From Neisseria sp. (GTDB lineage: Bacteria > Pseudomonadota > Gammaproteobacteria > Burkholderiales > Neisseriaceae), in the NCBI RefSeq assembly GCF_030530745.1, contig NZ_JAUMUI010000007.1, positions 28,868 through 92,867 of the forward strand: a stretch of 64,000 bases of DNA. The letters run 5' to 3'. The first letter of the stretch is position 1. Every line of letters starts with the position of its first letter. The notes beneath the pieces were generated by a model that ran no database searches, was not told where the DNA came from, and worked only from the letters and a program-made list of their open reading frames with translations. Position numbers and translations under genes: made by a program. Shown here one piece after another: positions 7,761 through 17,069 of this stretch.

Positions 7761-10700
7761 ATGTTGTGGACATTTTTACTGATTGTGCTGCTGTGCGCGA
7801 TAGCGGGTGTGTTATGGGTGCGCCACCGCCAAGAGCAGGAATGGCTGCGCGAGCTGACTTACCTGAGCCGCCACGAGGCGGAGGCAGAAGCTGAACCTGC
7901 ACCCGAAGCGGGCGGCGGCAAGCCGCCCAAAGCCTTGCGCGGCGTGGATCCCAACCTGCAAAATACCCGTCAGAGCCACCGCGCTGCCGAAGAGGCCAAA
8001 GCGGTTTACGACAAAGCTGTTGAAAAATTCCGCGCACTCTCGCCCAAACACAGCCGCAGGCTTGATGCTACTTCGGGAGGCAGGCGCGAAACACAGCAGG
8101 AAGACGATTTCAACGAGTTGCCGATTTTCGCTGCCGCACCGAAAATCGAAGTTCAGCCCGAACCCGAATTTGCCGAAGCGGGCAGCGGTGCCGGAAACGC
8201 CGAAGCACCCATTCGTGCGCTGAAAGCCGAACCGCTGCCTGAAAATGCGGCCGGGCAGACAGAAGCAGCGCAGGAGCCGTCTGAAAACGGAAACACACCG
8301 GCGGAAGAGGGCGGCAGCATTCCCATGTTCGGCGCCGTGCTGCCTGAAGAGCCTGAAACCGCACAAACCGCCGCGCCCAAAAGCCACGGCATCACCGGCA
8401 AAGCCATCGACATCGCGCCTTATGTGTCTTTCGATGAAAACGAATACTGCCCGTCGGGCAAGCCCGTTGATGCTTCGCTGCCTGTGATCACGCTGGAAGA
8501 AGCAACCCGTTCGCTGCACGAAACCCATCTTGCCGACCGTTCCCAAAGCGAGGCCGGCCCGCCCGCTCCGAAACCGTTTTCCAACCCCTCTCCCGATATG
8601 GAGGTGGTGGAACTCAACTGGCAGTTCAAACCCGCGCTCGAAGAAACCGCCCCGCCCAAGCCGGTTATCGAACCGAAAGTTATCGGTTTGGATGATCCCG
8701 CGCTGGTGCGCACCCGCGAACGGGTGCTTTCGGAAGTGCGCCAGCTTTCGCATTCCGTGCCGCGCACCGAAATGACGCAGTCTGTGGAGCAGGCATTGGC
8801 CAACCCCGAAACCATAGGCGAAGACGATATCCGCTCCAACCTGCTGCGGCAGCGTTTGGCGCGCCGCCGCCAAGTGTCGGCGCAGGCGCCGGTGCAGGTT
8901 TTGCAGCCCAAAGTGATTCCCGAAGGCGAAGTGTTCGCCAACCTCGCCAAAACCGATTCGCCGGTTAACCGCCAGCGTATCCGCCGCATCAACACCGCGA
9001 TGCGCGAAAGTGTGATTCCCGATGCAGCCCGGGTGGGGCAGAGCCATTCGGTGCAGCTGCAGCCGGCTCCCGTTGCCGCCACGCCGCCGATTTCCACCCG
9101 CTTTACGCCGTTTGCCGCTGCGGCAGATGCCACGGTGGTTGAGCCGCCGCCCGTACCCGAGGTGGAGTGGCCAGTGATTGATATTCCCGTGCCGCCCGTG
9201 TTCCGGCATGAACCCTCACCGCAGCAGACTGTCGTGCCGCATGGTGCCGAATATGCCGGGCAGGCCAGTGCACATATCAGCAGCCGTCCGAGTTGGTCGA
9301 TTACCGACCGTCTGCTGCAGGAGTCTGCATCTGAAACGGAGAGGCCGCTTTCTGCCCGACCGGCCGCCGCTATGGTGCCGGATCGTGCCGATGAAACCAC
9401 GGCTGCGGTGTTTGAACATAAAACGCCCGAACCGGCCGCCGAACCCCTAAGGCCGTCTGAAACGGTGCCGGCAGATGTGGCGGGCGTTGTGCAAAGTCAG
9501 GCAGGCTCAGGCGGACCGCACCTGCCCACTGTGGCCCTGCTGCAACCGCCGCAGTTCGATCACAGCGCCACCCAAACCGAAGAAGCCCTGCTCGAAAACA
9601 GCATCACCATTGAAGAGAAGCTGGCCGAATTTAAGGTGAAGGTGAAAGTGATGGATGCCTATGCCGGCCCTGTGATTACCCGTTATGAAATCGAACCTGA
9701 TGTAGGCGTGCGCGGCAATGCGGTGATGAACCTCGAAAAAGATTTGGCCCGCTCGCTCGGCGTGGCCTCTATCCGCGTGGTGGAAACCATTCCGGGCAAA
9801 ACCTGCATGGGTTTGGAGCTGCCCAACCCCAAACGGCAGATGATACGCCTGAGCGAAATCTTCAATTCGCCGGCGTTTCAGGAATCCAAATCCAAACTCA
9901 CACTGGCCTTGGGGCAGGACATTACCGGCGGGCCGGTGGTAACCGATTTGGCCAAAGCGCCGCACCTCCTGGTGGCGGGCACCACGGGTTCGGGCAAATC
10001 GGTAGGGGTGAACTCGATGATTCTGTCGATGCTGTTCAAAGCCACGCCCGACGAAGTGCGCATGATTATGATCGACCCGAAAATGCTGGAACTGTCGATT
10101 TACGAAGGCATTCCGCATCTGCTTGCGCCCGTGGTAACCGATATGAAGTTGGCCGCCAACGCGCTTACTTGGTGCGTGAACGAGATGGAAAAACGCTACC
10201 GCTTGATGAGCCATATGGGCGTGCGCAATGTGGCGGGTTTCAATCAGAAAGTGGCCGAAGCGGCAGCGCGCGGCGAGAAATTGGCCAATCCGTTCACGCT
10301 CACGCCCGAAGACCCCGAACCGCTGGAAAAACTTCCGTTTATCGTGGTGGTGGTGGACGAGTTCGCCGATCTGATGATGACGGCGGGCAAGAAAATCGAA
10401 GAGCTGATCGCCCGTTTGGCGCAAAAAGCCCGCGCCGCCGGCATCCACCTGATTCTTGCCACCCAGCGCCCCAGCGTGGACGTGATTACCGGCCTGATTA
10501 AAGCCAATATTCCCACGCGCATTGCATTCCAAGTGTCGAGCAAGGTCGACAGCCGTACCATTCTCGATCAAATGGGCGCGGAAAACCTGCTCGGGCAGGG
10601 CGATATGCTGTTTCTGCCGCCCGGTACGGGCTATCCGCGGCGCGTGCACGGCGCGTTTGTGGCCGACGAAGAAGTTCACCATGTGGTTGAATATCTGAAA

Positions 10701-11006
10701 CAATTCGGCGAGCCGAACTATATCGACGACATCCTCACCGCAGGTGTGGGCGGCGACGACTTGTTCAGCAACGCCAACGGCCAGCGCAGCGGCGACGAAG
10801 AGCAAGACCCGATGTACGACGATGCCGTTGCCTGCGTGATTAAAACCCGCAAGGCCACCATTTCTTCGGTGCAGCGCTATTTGCGCATCGGCTACAACCG
10901 TGCCGCCCGCTTAATCGACCAGATGGAAGCCGACGGTATTGTGTCTGCCCCCGAGGCCAACGGCAACCGCACGGTGTTGGCGCAAAGCAGCGAACATTTG
11001 GATTAA
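7761..11006 (+). CDS. ftsK: FtsK/SpoIIIE-family DNA translocase with one N-terminal membrane segment
   Basis: Septum-linked DNA pump for chromosome dimer resolution and terminus segregation. From the ATG at 7761 it has 1081 residues: one membrane segment at about 2-22, a long Pro/Glu/Ala-rich linker to about residue 600, the motor with Walker A GTTGSGKS at 740-747 and Walker [12 protein letters not shown] near 860, and a winged-helix gamma domain from about 1010. A TTG ten codons upstream is another possible start. E. coli FtsK has four membrane segments; this form with one matches a second, shorter-anchored FtsK type. An uptake sequence at 9449-9462 lies inside the linker coding region. An uptake-sequence hairpin follows. 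Confidence 0.93.
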   Translation: MLWTFLLIVLLCAIAGVLWVRHRQEQEWLRELTYLSRHEAEAEAEPAPEAGGGKPPKALRGVDPNLQNTRQSHRAAEEAKAVYDKAVEKFRALSPKHSRRLDATSGGRRETQQEDDFNELPIFAAAPKIEVQPEPEFAEAGSGAGNAEAPIRALKAEPLPENAAGQTEAAQEPSENGNTPAEEGGSIPMFGAVLPEEPETAQTAAPKSHGITGKAIDIAPYVSFDENEYCPSGKPVDASLPVITLEEATRSLHETHLADRSQSEAGPPAPKPFSNPSPDMEVVELNWQFKPALEETAPPKPVIEPKVIGLDDPALVRTRERVLSEVRQLSHSVPRTEMTQSVEQALANPETIGEDDIRSNLLRQRLARRRQVSAQAPVQVLQPKVIPEGEVFANLAKTDSPVNRQRIRRINTAMRESVIPDAARVGQSHSVQLQPAPVAATPPISTRFTPFAAAADATVVEPPPVPEVEWPVIDIPVPPVFRHEPSPQQTVVPHGAEYAGQASAHISSRPSWSITDRLLQESASETERPLSARPAAAMVPDRADETTAAVFEHKTPEPAAEPLRPSETVPADVAGVVQSQAGSGGPHLPTVALLQPPQFDHSATQTEEALLENSITIEEKLAEFKVKVKVMDAYAGPVITRYEIEPDVGVRGNAVMNLEKDLARSLGVASIRVVETIPGKTCMGLELPNPKRQMIRLSEIFNSPAFQESKSKLTLALGQDITGGPVVTDLAKAPHLLVAGTTGSGKSVGVNSMILSMLFKATPDEVRMIMIDPKMLELSIYEGIPHLLAPVVTDMKLAANALTWCVNEMEKRYRLMSHMGVRNVAGFNQKVAEAAARGEKLANPFTLTPEDPEPLEKLPFIVVVVDEFADLMMTAGKKIEELIARLAQKARAAGIHLILATQRPSVDVITGLIKANIPTRIAFQVSSKVDSRTILDQMGAENLLGQGDMLFLPPGTGYPRRVHGAFVADEEVHHVVEYLKQFGEPNYIDDILTAGVGGDDLFSNANGQRSGDEEQDPMYDDAVACVIKTRKATISSVQRYLRIGYNRAARLIDQMEADGIVSAPEANGNRTVLAQSSEHLD

Positions 11007-11008
11007 GT

Positions 11009-11050
11009 TTTTCAGACGGCCTGATGCAGTATGCAGGCCGTCTGAAAACA
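11009..11050 (+). terminator. ftsK terminator (uptake-sequence pair)
   Basis: TTTTCAGACGGCCTG (11009-11023) pairs with CAGGCCGTCTGAAAA (11034-11048), starting 3 bases after the ftsK stop. Confidence 0.8.
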
Positions 11051-11077
11051 TAACTAATAATTTTAAAACCATACATT

Positions 11078-11704
11078 ATGAAACCGGAAAACCTTATTCC
11101 TGCCGAATTTTTACTGCGCCGCCGTCTGCTGGCGGCGGGCGGCGCGTTATTACTCAGCCCCGCCTTGGCACGGGCGGGGGCGCAGCGCGAAGAAACTCTG
11201 TCCGACGATGTGGCTTCGGTGATGCGCAGCTCCATTAACAACGTCAATCCCGCGCGGCTGGTATTCAACCGCGCCGAAGAGGGCGAACGCTGGCTGCGCG
11301 ACATGTCGGCACGGCTGACGCGTTATGTGGCCGACGAGGGCGAGCGCAAACGGCTGCTGGTCAATATCCAATATGAATCCAGCCGCGCCGGGTTAGACAC
11401 ACAGGTGGTACTCGGCCTGATAGAGGTGGAAAGCGCGTTCCGCCAATACGCCATCAGCAATGTGGGCGCGCGCGGGCTGATGCAGGTGATGCCGTTTTGG
11501 AAAAACTATATCGGCAAACCTTCGCACAACCTGTTCGATATCCGTACCAACCTGCGCTACGGCTGCACTATTTTGCGCCACTACAACAACGTGGAGCGGG
11601 GCAATCTGGTGCGTGCGCTGGCGCGCTTCAACGGCAGCCTCGGCAGCAGCAAATACCCCAACGCCGTGCTCGGCGCATGGCGCAACCGCTGGCAGTGGGG
11701 TTGA
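11078..11704 (+). CDS. Lytic transglycosylase, SLT domain
   Basis: A periplasmic peptidoglycan-cleaving enzyme of 208 residues. The N-terminus has LLRRRLLAAGG followed by a hydrophobic stretch ending ALARA (about 29-33), a signal peptide of twin-arginine-like look. The SLT domain shows the catalytic Glu in IEVESAF (Glu118), then GARGLMQVMP at about 130-139 and a late ALARFNGSLGSSKYP. It is compact compared with the large soluble transglycosylases and resembles the short neisserial family member; which Ltg letter applies I cannot say. It sits between hairpins, so it is probably transcribed alone. Confidence 0.88.
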   Translation: MKPENLIPAEFLLRRRLLAAGGALLLSPALARAGAQREETLSDDVASVMRSSINNVNPARLVFNRAEEGERWLRDMSARLTRYVADEGERKRLLVNIQYESSRAGLDTQVVLGLIEVESAFRQYAISNVGARGLMQVMPFWKNYIGKPSHNLFDIRTNLRYGCTILRHYNNVERGNLVRALARFNGSLGSSKYPNAVLGAWRNRWQWG

Positions 11705-11720
11705 ATTTTAACCGCACCTT

Positions 11721-11757
11721 TTTTCAGACGGCCTGAAAGAGGAGGCCGTCTGAAAAC
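11721..11757 (+). terminator. Transglycosylase gene terminator (uptake-sequence pair)
   Basis: TTTTCAGACGGCCT (11721-11734) pairs with AGGCCGTCTGAAAA (11743-11756), 16 bases after the stop codon. Confidence 0.8.
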
Positions 11758-11770
11758 ACTTGACCGGATT

Positions 11771-13156
11771 ATGGCAAAAGAAAACCGCACACAGATGTAT
11801 CCGCACGAATGGCGCGCGGGCACTTCGCTGGCAGGCGTGTATGCGCTGCGTATGCTCGGCATGTTTTTGGTGCTGCCCGTGCTGGCGCTCTATGCCGCCA
11901 CTTTGTCCGGCGCGGAAAGCAACAAAGCGCTGGTCGGCATGGCGATGGGTATGTACGGTTTGACGCAGGCCGTGCTGCAACTTCCGCTGGGCATGGCTTC
12001 CGATAAGTTCGGCCGCAAAAAAGTAATTTATTCCGGCTTAATCGTGTTTGCCGCCGGCAGTTTTATGGCCGCCGCCGCCGACACGCTGGAAATGCTGGTG
12101 CTGGCGCGGGCGGTGCAGGGTGCGGGTGCCGTGAGTGCGGCGGTTACTGCCCTGTTGGCCGACCTCACCCGCGATGAAGTACGCACCCGCGCCATGGCCA
12201 TGATCGGTTTGAGCATAGGGCTGACTTTCTCGGCCAGCCTGGCGCTGGCGCCCGTATTGGCCGCATGGATAGGCGTTAGGGGGCTGTTCGTTTTAACAGG
12301 CGTGCTAACCGTGGCCAGCATTGCCGTTGTGGCTTGGTTTACGCCCAACCCTTCCGAGTCGAAGCTGCATGAAGACGCTCAGGCGCAGCCCTCGCGTTTG
12401 GGCGAAGTGATGAAAGACGGCAGGCTGCTGGCACTCGATTTCGGCATTTTCGCCCTGCACGCTGCGCAAATGGCATTGTTTACCGCGCTGCCTTTCGCTT
12501 TGGTGGAGTTGGGGCTGTTTAAAGAGCAGCATTGGAAAATCTACCTGCCCGCCACGCTTATCGGCCTGATTGCGATGGTGCCGCTGATTATCGCCGGTGA
12601 AACGCGCAACAAACTCAAAGCGGTGTTTGTGATCGGCATCGCCTGCATTGCCGCCGCCCAAGCCGGCCTGCTGTTCGGGCTGCATTCCGTTTGGGCGGCA
12701 GCCGTTTTTTTAACGGTTTACTTTATCGGCTTCAACGTGCTGGAAGCCAGCCTGCCCTCGATGGTGTCGAAAATCGCCCCGTCCGATTTGAAAGGTACCG
12801 CTATGGGGGTGTATAACACCATGCAGTCGGTCGGCCTGTTTGCCGGCGGCGCGGTCGGAGGAGTGTTGTTCCAACACTACGGCTTCAACGGCGTGTTCGC
12901 TTTTTGCAGCGGTCTGGTTCTGCTGTGGTTGGCGGTTGCCGTGTGTTCACCCGCTCCCAAACCGGTTAAAAACCTCACTTTTCCGGTGCCGGAAACTTGG
13001 CGCGGCAGGGAGGAGCAATTAAACTCTGCCTTAACCGCATTGGAAGGCGTAGAAGCCGTCAGCTTCAGCGCCGACAAAAAAATCGTTTTTATCAAGGCAT
13101 TGCAAAAAGGTTTCGACCCCAATGCCGCCGAACAAACCATATCAGGAGCAAATTGA
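11771..13156 (+). CDS. MFS transporter, YajR-like
   Basis: A 461-residue major facilitator with twelve predicted membrane segments. The inter-helix motif [16 protein letters not shown] (about 75-90) is the conserved MFS loop 2-3 motif. After the last helix (about 395) a 65-residue soluble tail with [19 protein letters not shown] resembles the small ferredoxin-like YAM domain of YajR. Substrate unknown; drug or sugar efflux is the usual guess. Its TGA overlaps the ssb ATG by one base (TGATG), so the two genes are translationally coupled in one operon. Confidence 0.88.
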   Translation: MAKENRTQMYPHEWRAGTSLAGVYALRMLGMFLVLPVLALYAATLSGAESNKALVGMAMGMYGLTQAVLQLPLGMASDKFGRKKVIYSGLIVFAAGSFMAAAADTLEMLVLARAVQGAGAVSAAVTALLADLTRDEVRTRAMAMIGLSIGLTFSASLALAPVLAAWIGVRGLFVLTGVLTVASIAVVAWFTPNPSESKLHEDAQAQPSRLGEVMKDGRLLALDFGIFALHAAQMALFTALPFALVELGLFKEQHWKIYLPATLIGLIAMVPLIIAGETRNKLKAVFVIGIACIAAAQAGLLFGLHSVWAAAVFLTVYFIGFNVLEASLPSMVSKIAPSDLKGTAMGVYNTMQSVGLFAGGAVGGVLFQHYGFNGVFAFCSGLVLLWLAVAVCSPAPKPVKNLTFPVPETWRGREEQLNSALTALEGVEAVSFSADKKIVFIKALQKGFDPNAAEQTISGAN

Positions 13157-13677
13157 TGTCATCGTTAAACAAAGTCATCCTTATCGGCAATCTCGGCCGC
13201 GACCCTGAAGTGCGCTATATGCCCAACGGCGAGGCCGTCTGCAATTTCAGCATAGCTACCAGCGAAGTTTGGAACGACCGCCAAACCGGCCAGCGTCAGG
13301 AACGCACCGAATGGCACAACATCACCCTCTACCGCCGTTTGGCCGAAGTGGCCGGCCAATATCTGCGCAAAGGCAGCTCGGTTTATATCGAAGGCCGCAT
13401 CCAAAGCCGAAAATACACGGGTAAGGACGGCATAGAGCGCACCGCCTACGACATTATCGGCAGCGAAATGAAAATGCTTGGATCGCGCAGCGGCGGCTCC
13501 GCCGAATACGGCGATGCCCAAGGCGGCTACCAGCAGTCTGCGCCGCAGCAGCATTACCAAAACGCCCCCGCTTACCAGCAGGAAGCCTCGAGCGCACCGC
13601 CCGCCGCTCCGCGTCGCCAAGCCCCTGCGGTCCCTGCTGCGCCGGTGGACGATATCGACGATGATATTCCCTTCTAA
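13156..13677 (+). CDS. ssb: Single-stranded DNA-binding protein
   Basis: Protects single-stranded DNA in replication, repair and transformation. It has 173 residues: the OB fold at about 1-110 ([19 protein letters not shown] at the start, FSIATSE..WHN in the core), a Gln/Ala/Pro-rich linker, and the acidic tip DDIDDDIPF that recruits partner proteins. I chose the ATG at 13156 because AGGAG lies 8 bases before it and it matches the family start. A longer in-frame opening upstream is the MFS gene read in another frame. It follows the YajR-like gene with a one-base overlap, an unusual partner for ssb (uvrA is typical elsewhere). Confidence 0.97.
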   Translation: MSSLNKVILIGNLGRDPEVRYMPNGEAVCNFSIATSEVWNDRQTGQRQERTEWHNITLYRRLAEVAGQYLRKGSSVYIEGRIQSRKYTGKDGIERTAYDIIGSEMKMLGSRSGGSAEYGDAQGGYQQSAPQQHYQNAPAYQQEASSAPPAAPRRQAPAVPAAPVDDIDDDIPF

Positions 13678-13742
13678 ACCCAAGCTAAGCCGGCACATTA
13701 GTTTTCAACTCAACCGGTTTGGTGTGGTGATGGAAAAATAAG

Positions 13743-13793
13743 CCAAAGGCCGTCTGAAAACATTGACCGGAAATGTTTTCAGACGGCCTTTGG
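13743..13793 (+). terminator. ssb terminator (uptake-sequence pair)
   Basis: A perfect 22-bp stem with arms at 13743-13764 and 13772-13793. Each arm carries AGGCCGTCTGAA or its complement. Confidence 0.85.
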
Positions 13794-13878
13794 TTATAAT
13801 CAAATAAAAAACCATTCTTTCCCAATGCGGCAGGGGCGGGCGCACAATGCGGCAGAAAAAAGAATACGGAACCCTACC

Positions 13879-14610
13879 ATGTCGCTATACGCCCCCAAAC
13901 TTTGGCAGATTCCTGCCGTTTCAGAAGCCGAAGCCGCGCAACAGCCCGCTAAAGAACAGGTTTTGGCCGCGCGTTTGCAGGAAGTCGCCGAACGCTTTCC
14001 CAAAGCCGTTTTCGCTTCCAGCCTGGCGGTGGAAGATATGATTATCACCGACCAGATCGCCCGCCTGAAGCTGCCGCTGCGCATCATCACGCTTAACACC
14101 GGCAAACTCAATCCCGAAACCGCCGCTCTGATTGGAGAAACCGACAGCCGTTACCGCATCTGCATTGAAGTGTTCAGCCCCAATGCGCAAGCGGCAGATG
14201 TGTTCGAGCAGGAATACGGCAGCGCCGCCATGTATGAAAGCGTGGAATTGCGCCGCCGTTGTTGTCGTATCCGCAAAATCGAACCGCTCAACCGCGCCTT
14301 GGCCGGTGCGCCCGCCTGGCTGACCGGACAACGCCAAAGCCAGTCAGAAACCCGCAGCGGCTTGAGTTTTGAAGAGCATGACGGTGCACGCGGTATCTTC
14401 AAATTCAACCCGATTTTCGATTGGGCAGACGGTGATGTGTGGGCTTATGCCCAAGCGCACCAAGTGCCGCTCAACGCGTTATACCGCGAAGGTTACCCCA
14501 GTATAGGCTGCGAACCCTGTACGCGCCCGGTGAAAGAGGGAGAAAGCATCCGTGCCGGACGATGGTGGTGGGAGAATAAAGACACTAAAGAGTGCGGCCT
14601 GCACAAATAG
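13879..14610 (+). CDS. cysH: Assimilatory adenylyl-sulfate (APS) reductase, iron-sulfur type
   Basis: Reduces activated sulfate to sulfite for cysteine synthesis. The 243-residue protein has the nucleotide-binding region ASSLAVEDMIITD (about 44-56) and the C-terminal active-site KECGLHK. Two cysteine pairs, CC at about 129-130 (RRCCRIRK) and CEPC at about 211-214, are the [4Fe-4S] ligands that mark the APS-using branch rather than the PAPS-using E. coli form. ATG at 13879 preceded by a weak site; an earlier in-frame ATG at 13825 is less likely. The rest of the cys cluster is not here. Confidence 0.93.
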   Translation: MSLYAPKLWQIPAVSEAEAAQQPAKEQVLAARLQEVAERFPKAVFASSLAVEDMIITDQIARLKLPLRIITLNTGKLNPETAALIGETDSRYRICIEVFSPNAQAADVFEQEYGSAAMYESVELRRRCCRIRKIEPLNRALAGAPAWLTGQRQSQSETRSGLSFEEHDGARGIFKFNPIFDWADGDVWAYAQAHQVPLNALYREGYPSIGCEPCTRPVKEGESIRAGRWWWENKDTKECGLHK

Positions 14611-14694
14611 CGGATTTGCGCAGCTAATGACGGTAGTCAGCATTTTTCAGACGGCCTGAGACAGTTGCAAGCCATTTCGGTATTTTAAAGCTCT

Positions 14695-14774
14695 GCGTCA
14701 TGCTCGGGCTTGCTCCGGGTATCTGCTGTTTTTTGAACAATTAAGATGCTCGGGTCAAGCCCGAGCATGACGGA
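14695..14774. repeat. NIME/dRS3-like palindromic repeat, copy A
   Basis: CGTCATGCTCGGGCTTG (14696-14712) and its exact complement at 14756-14772 bracket 43 bases. The inner segment (ATCTGC..TTTTTTGAACAAT..GATGC) is shared in degenerate form with copies at 28552 and 63878. It lies between convergent cysH and the trans-sulfuration gene. Confidence 0.75.
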
Positions 14775-14793
14775 ATCGTTGTCAAGTAAGTGA

Positions 14794-15960
14794 TCAACTC
14801 TCAGCCTGTGCCGCATCCAGCGCGGCGGAAATATCTGCCCAAATGTCTTCCACATCTTCCACGCCGATAGAAAAGCGCAGCAGGCCGGTTTTGATGCCGG
14901 CGGCGGTTTTGATTTCGTGCGGCACGCCGCTGTGCGATTGCGAATAGCAGTGGTTAATCAGGCTTTCCACGCCGCCCAGGCTGGAAGCCATCTGAACCAT
15001 TTGCAGGTTTTTAATCACGCTGCCGGCGGCTTCTTTGCTGTCGTTTTTCAGCCAAATGCTCACCACGCCGCCGAAATCCCTCATTTGCCGTTTCGCCAAA
15101 TTGTGATGTTCGTGCGAAGGCAGGCCGGGGTAGAACACCTTTTCAACCGCAGGATGCGCTTCCAAACGGTGGGCGATTTCCAGCGCGTTTTCGCAATGGC
15201 GCTGCATGCGCAGGGCCAGCGTTTTGATGCCGCGCAGCACCAGCGCGCAATCCATCGGCCCGGCCACGCCGCCGGTGTTCATCATCATGGTGCGCATCGG
15301 GCGCGCCAATTCTTCGGTTTTCACCGCCACCACGCCCATCAGCACGTCGGAATGGCCGCACAGATATTTGGTGGCAGAATGGAACACGATGTCGCAGCCC
15401 ATATCGAGCGGGTTTTGCAGATAGGGCGTGGCGAAAGTGTTGTCGATGCCCACCAGCGCGCCGGCGGCTTTGGCTTTGGCGGCCAGCGTTTCGATATCAA
15501 CCAGCCGCAGCAGCGGGTTGGACGGGGTTTCCAGCCACACCATCTTCACGTTTTCGTGTCCGGCCAGCGCGTTATCGAGATTGGCGGGGTCGGTTAAATC
15601 GGCAAACACCACGTTCACGCCCCACAGGGCATACACTTCGGTGAGCAGGTCGTAGCTGCCGCCGTAGATGTCGCTCACGGCGACAATGGTGTCGCCGGGG
15701 CGCAGAAAGGCGCGGTATACGCAGTCGATGCCGGCCATGCCGCTGCCGAAGGCGAAGCCCGCCGCGCCGTGTTCCAGCGCGGCAACGGTGTCTTCCAGCA
15801 CTTTGCGGGTGGGATTGCTCGCGCGGGCGTAGCGGAACGGAATCTGTTCGCCGATTTCCTTCATGCGGAACATGCTGTTTTGATAAATAGGCGGCATGAT
15901 GGCGCGGTTGTGGTCGTCGGGGTTATAGCTGCTGTGGATGGCTTCGGTTGCAAATTTCAT
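14794..15960 (-). CDS. PLP-dependent trans-sulfuration enzyme (cystathionine lyase/synthase family)
   Basis: A cytoplasmic pyridoxal-phosphate enzyme of methionine/cysteine metabolism, 388 residues. The cofactor lysine is in FHSATKYLCGH (Lys198); YARASNPTR near 44 and GSGMAGI near 73 are the phosphate-binding and substrate regions. The family includes cystathionine beta-lyase, gamma-lyase and gamma-synthase. Sequence reading alone does not separate them; cystathionine beta-lyase (MetC-type) is my best guess. It converges on cysH across the copy A repeat, which groups two sulfur genes but in opposite directions. Confidence 0.88.
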   Translation of the reverse strand: MKFATEAIHSSYNPDDHNRAIMPPIYQNSMFRMKEIGEQIPFRYARASNPTRKVLEDTVAALEHGAAGFAFGSGMAGIDCVYRAFLRPGDTIVAVSDIYGGSYDLLTEVYALWGVNVVFADLTDPANLDNALAGHENVKMVWLETPSNPLLRLVDIETLAAKAKAAGALVGIDNTFATPYLQNPLDMGCDIVFHSATKYLCGHSDVLMGVVAVKTEELARPMRTMMMNTGGVAGPMDCALVLRGIKTLALRMQRHCENALEIAHRLEAHPAVEKVFYPGLPSHEHHNLAKRQMRDFGGVVSIWLKNDSKEAAGSVIKNLQMVQMASSLGGVESLINHCYSQSHSGVPHEIKTAAGIKTGLLRFSIGVEDVEDIWADISAALDAAQAES

Positions 15961-16102
15961 GGCGGATCTTTCAGTTGGAATCTTTCAGTTTGAAGTCAAG
16001 AATTTTAGCACTATCCGAAAAATAGAAACAATCAATGTCCGGCGGGGCGCTAAGTGATATAATATCGCATTTGGAAATTCGGGCGGCCTGTCCGGATCTG
16101 CT

Positions 16103-16139
16103 GCAAGGCCGTCTGAAACTTTATTTCAGGCGGCCTTGC
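16103..16139. repeat. Near-perfect uptake-sequence hairpin in the folE2 leader
   Basis: GCAAGGCCGTCTGAAA (16103-16118) pairs with 16124-16139 with one mismatch, because the right copy reads GGCGG instead of GACGG. It lies between two divergent genes, so it is not at the end of either. If folE2 is transcribed from upstream of it, it would sit in the leader. Confidence 0.6.
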
Positions 16140-16203
16140 ATTTTGCACCGCCTGCGCGCACATAGGGCTCCAAGCCCCTTCAGATTCTAAGGAAATCCGA
16201 CGC

Positions 16204-16977
16204 ATGAACGCCATTGCAGACGTGCAATCCTCCCGCGATTTACGCAACCTGCCGATTAACCAGGTCGGTATCAAAGACTTACGCTTCCCCGTTACGCTCA
16301 ACACCGCCGAAGGCACTCAGGCCACCGTTGCCCGCCTGACTATGACGGTTTTTCTTCCCGCCGACCAAAAAGGCACGCACATGTCGCGCTTCGTCGCCCT
16401 GATGGAGCGCCAAACCGAAGCGCTGGGTTTCGATCGCCTGAAAACGCTCACTGAAGAGATGGTGTCGCTGCTGGATTCGCATTCGGGCAGAATCAGCGTG
16501 TCGTTTCCGTTTTTCCGCAAAAAAAGCGCACCGGTGTCGGGCATACAGTCGCTGCTCGACTACGACGTAACGTTGACGGGCGAAATCAAAAACGGCGAGT
16601 ACAGCCACACGCTCAAAGTGCTGGTGCCGGTAACCAGCCTGTGCCCCTGCTCGAAAGAAATCTCGCAATACGGCGCCCACAACCAACGCTCGCACGTTAC
16701 CGTAACCATCACCTGCGGCAGCGAAGTGGGCATTGAGGAAGTAATAGACTGCGTGGAATCGCAGGCATCGTGCCAGCTATACGGCCTGCTCAAGCGCCCC
16801 GACGAGAAATTCGTTACCGAGCAGGCATATGAAAACCCGAAATTCGTCGAAGACATGGTGCGCGACGTCGCCACCCGCTTAATCGCTGACGGCCGTATCT
16901 GCGGTTTTACGGTCGAAAGTGAAAACTTCGAGTCGATACACAATCATTCGGCTTATGCCTATATCGCCTATCCTTAA
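16204..16977 (+). CDS. folE2: GTP cyclohydrolase FolE2 (type IB)
   Basis: First step of folate (dihydroneopterin triphosphate) synthesis: opens the GTP ring. The 257-residue protein is the FolE2 family, not classical Fol[16 protein letters not shown] near 19, the metal-binding [19 protein letters not shown] at about 148-166 and the C-terminal HNHSAYAYI. FolE2 can use metals other than zinc and in some bacteria is a zinc-starvation paralogue. No Zur-like palindrome is convincing here, and many Neisseriaceae have FolE2 as the main enzyme. AAGGAAATCC precedes the ATG. Confidence 0.95.
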   Translation: MNAIADVQSSRDLRNLPINQVGIKDLRFPVTLNTAEGTQATVARLTMTVFLPADQKGTHMSRFVALMERQTEALGFDRLKTLTEEMVSLLDSHSGRISVSFPFFRKKSAPVSGIQSLLDYDVTLTGEIKNGEYSHTLKVLVPVTSLCPCSKEISQYGAHNQRSHVTVTITCGSEVGIEEVIDCVESQASCQLYGLLKRPDEKFVTEQAYENPKFVEDMVRDVATRLIADGRICGFTVESENFESIHNHSAYAYIAYP

Positions 16978-16997
16978 CCGTGCCGGGTTTAAACCGA

Positions 16998-17030
16998 AAC
17001 AGGCCGTCTGACATTTTCAGACGGCCTGTT
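16998..17030 (+). terminator. folE2 terminator (uptake-sequence pair)
   Basis: AACAGGCCGTCTG (16998-17010) pairs with CAGACGGCCTGTT (17018-17030), between the convergent folE2 and DUF945 genes. Confidence 0.75.
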
Positions 17031-17069
17031 GCCTGTTGCATGACGGCGTTTGGGTTTTAACCTGCAGCC

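Noticed and set aside
7812-9209. A 465-codon open frame antisense to ftsK
   Set aside because: It mirrors the GC-rich linker of ftsK, has His/Arg/Gly-rich shadow composition, and no ribosome site or known family.
12997-13155. Longer start for ssb
   Set aside because: The extension reads the MFS gene in another frame. The ATG at 13156 has AGGAG and matches all SSB starts.
16050-16066. Zur box upstream of folE2 (GATATAATATC palindrome)
   Set aside because: It does not fit the neisserial Zur consensus TGTTAT..ATAACA and overlaps a plausible -10 box.
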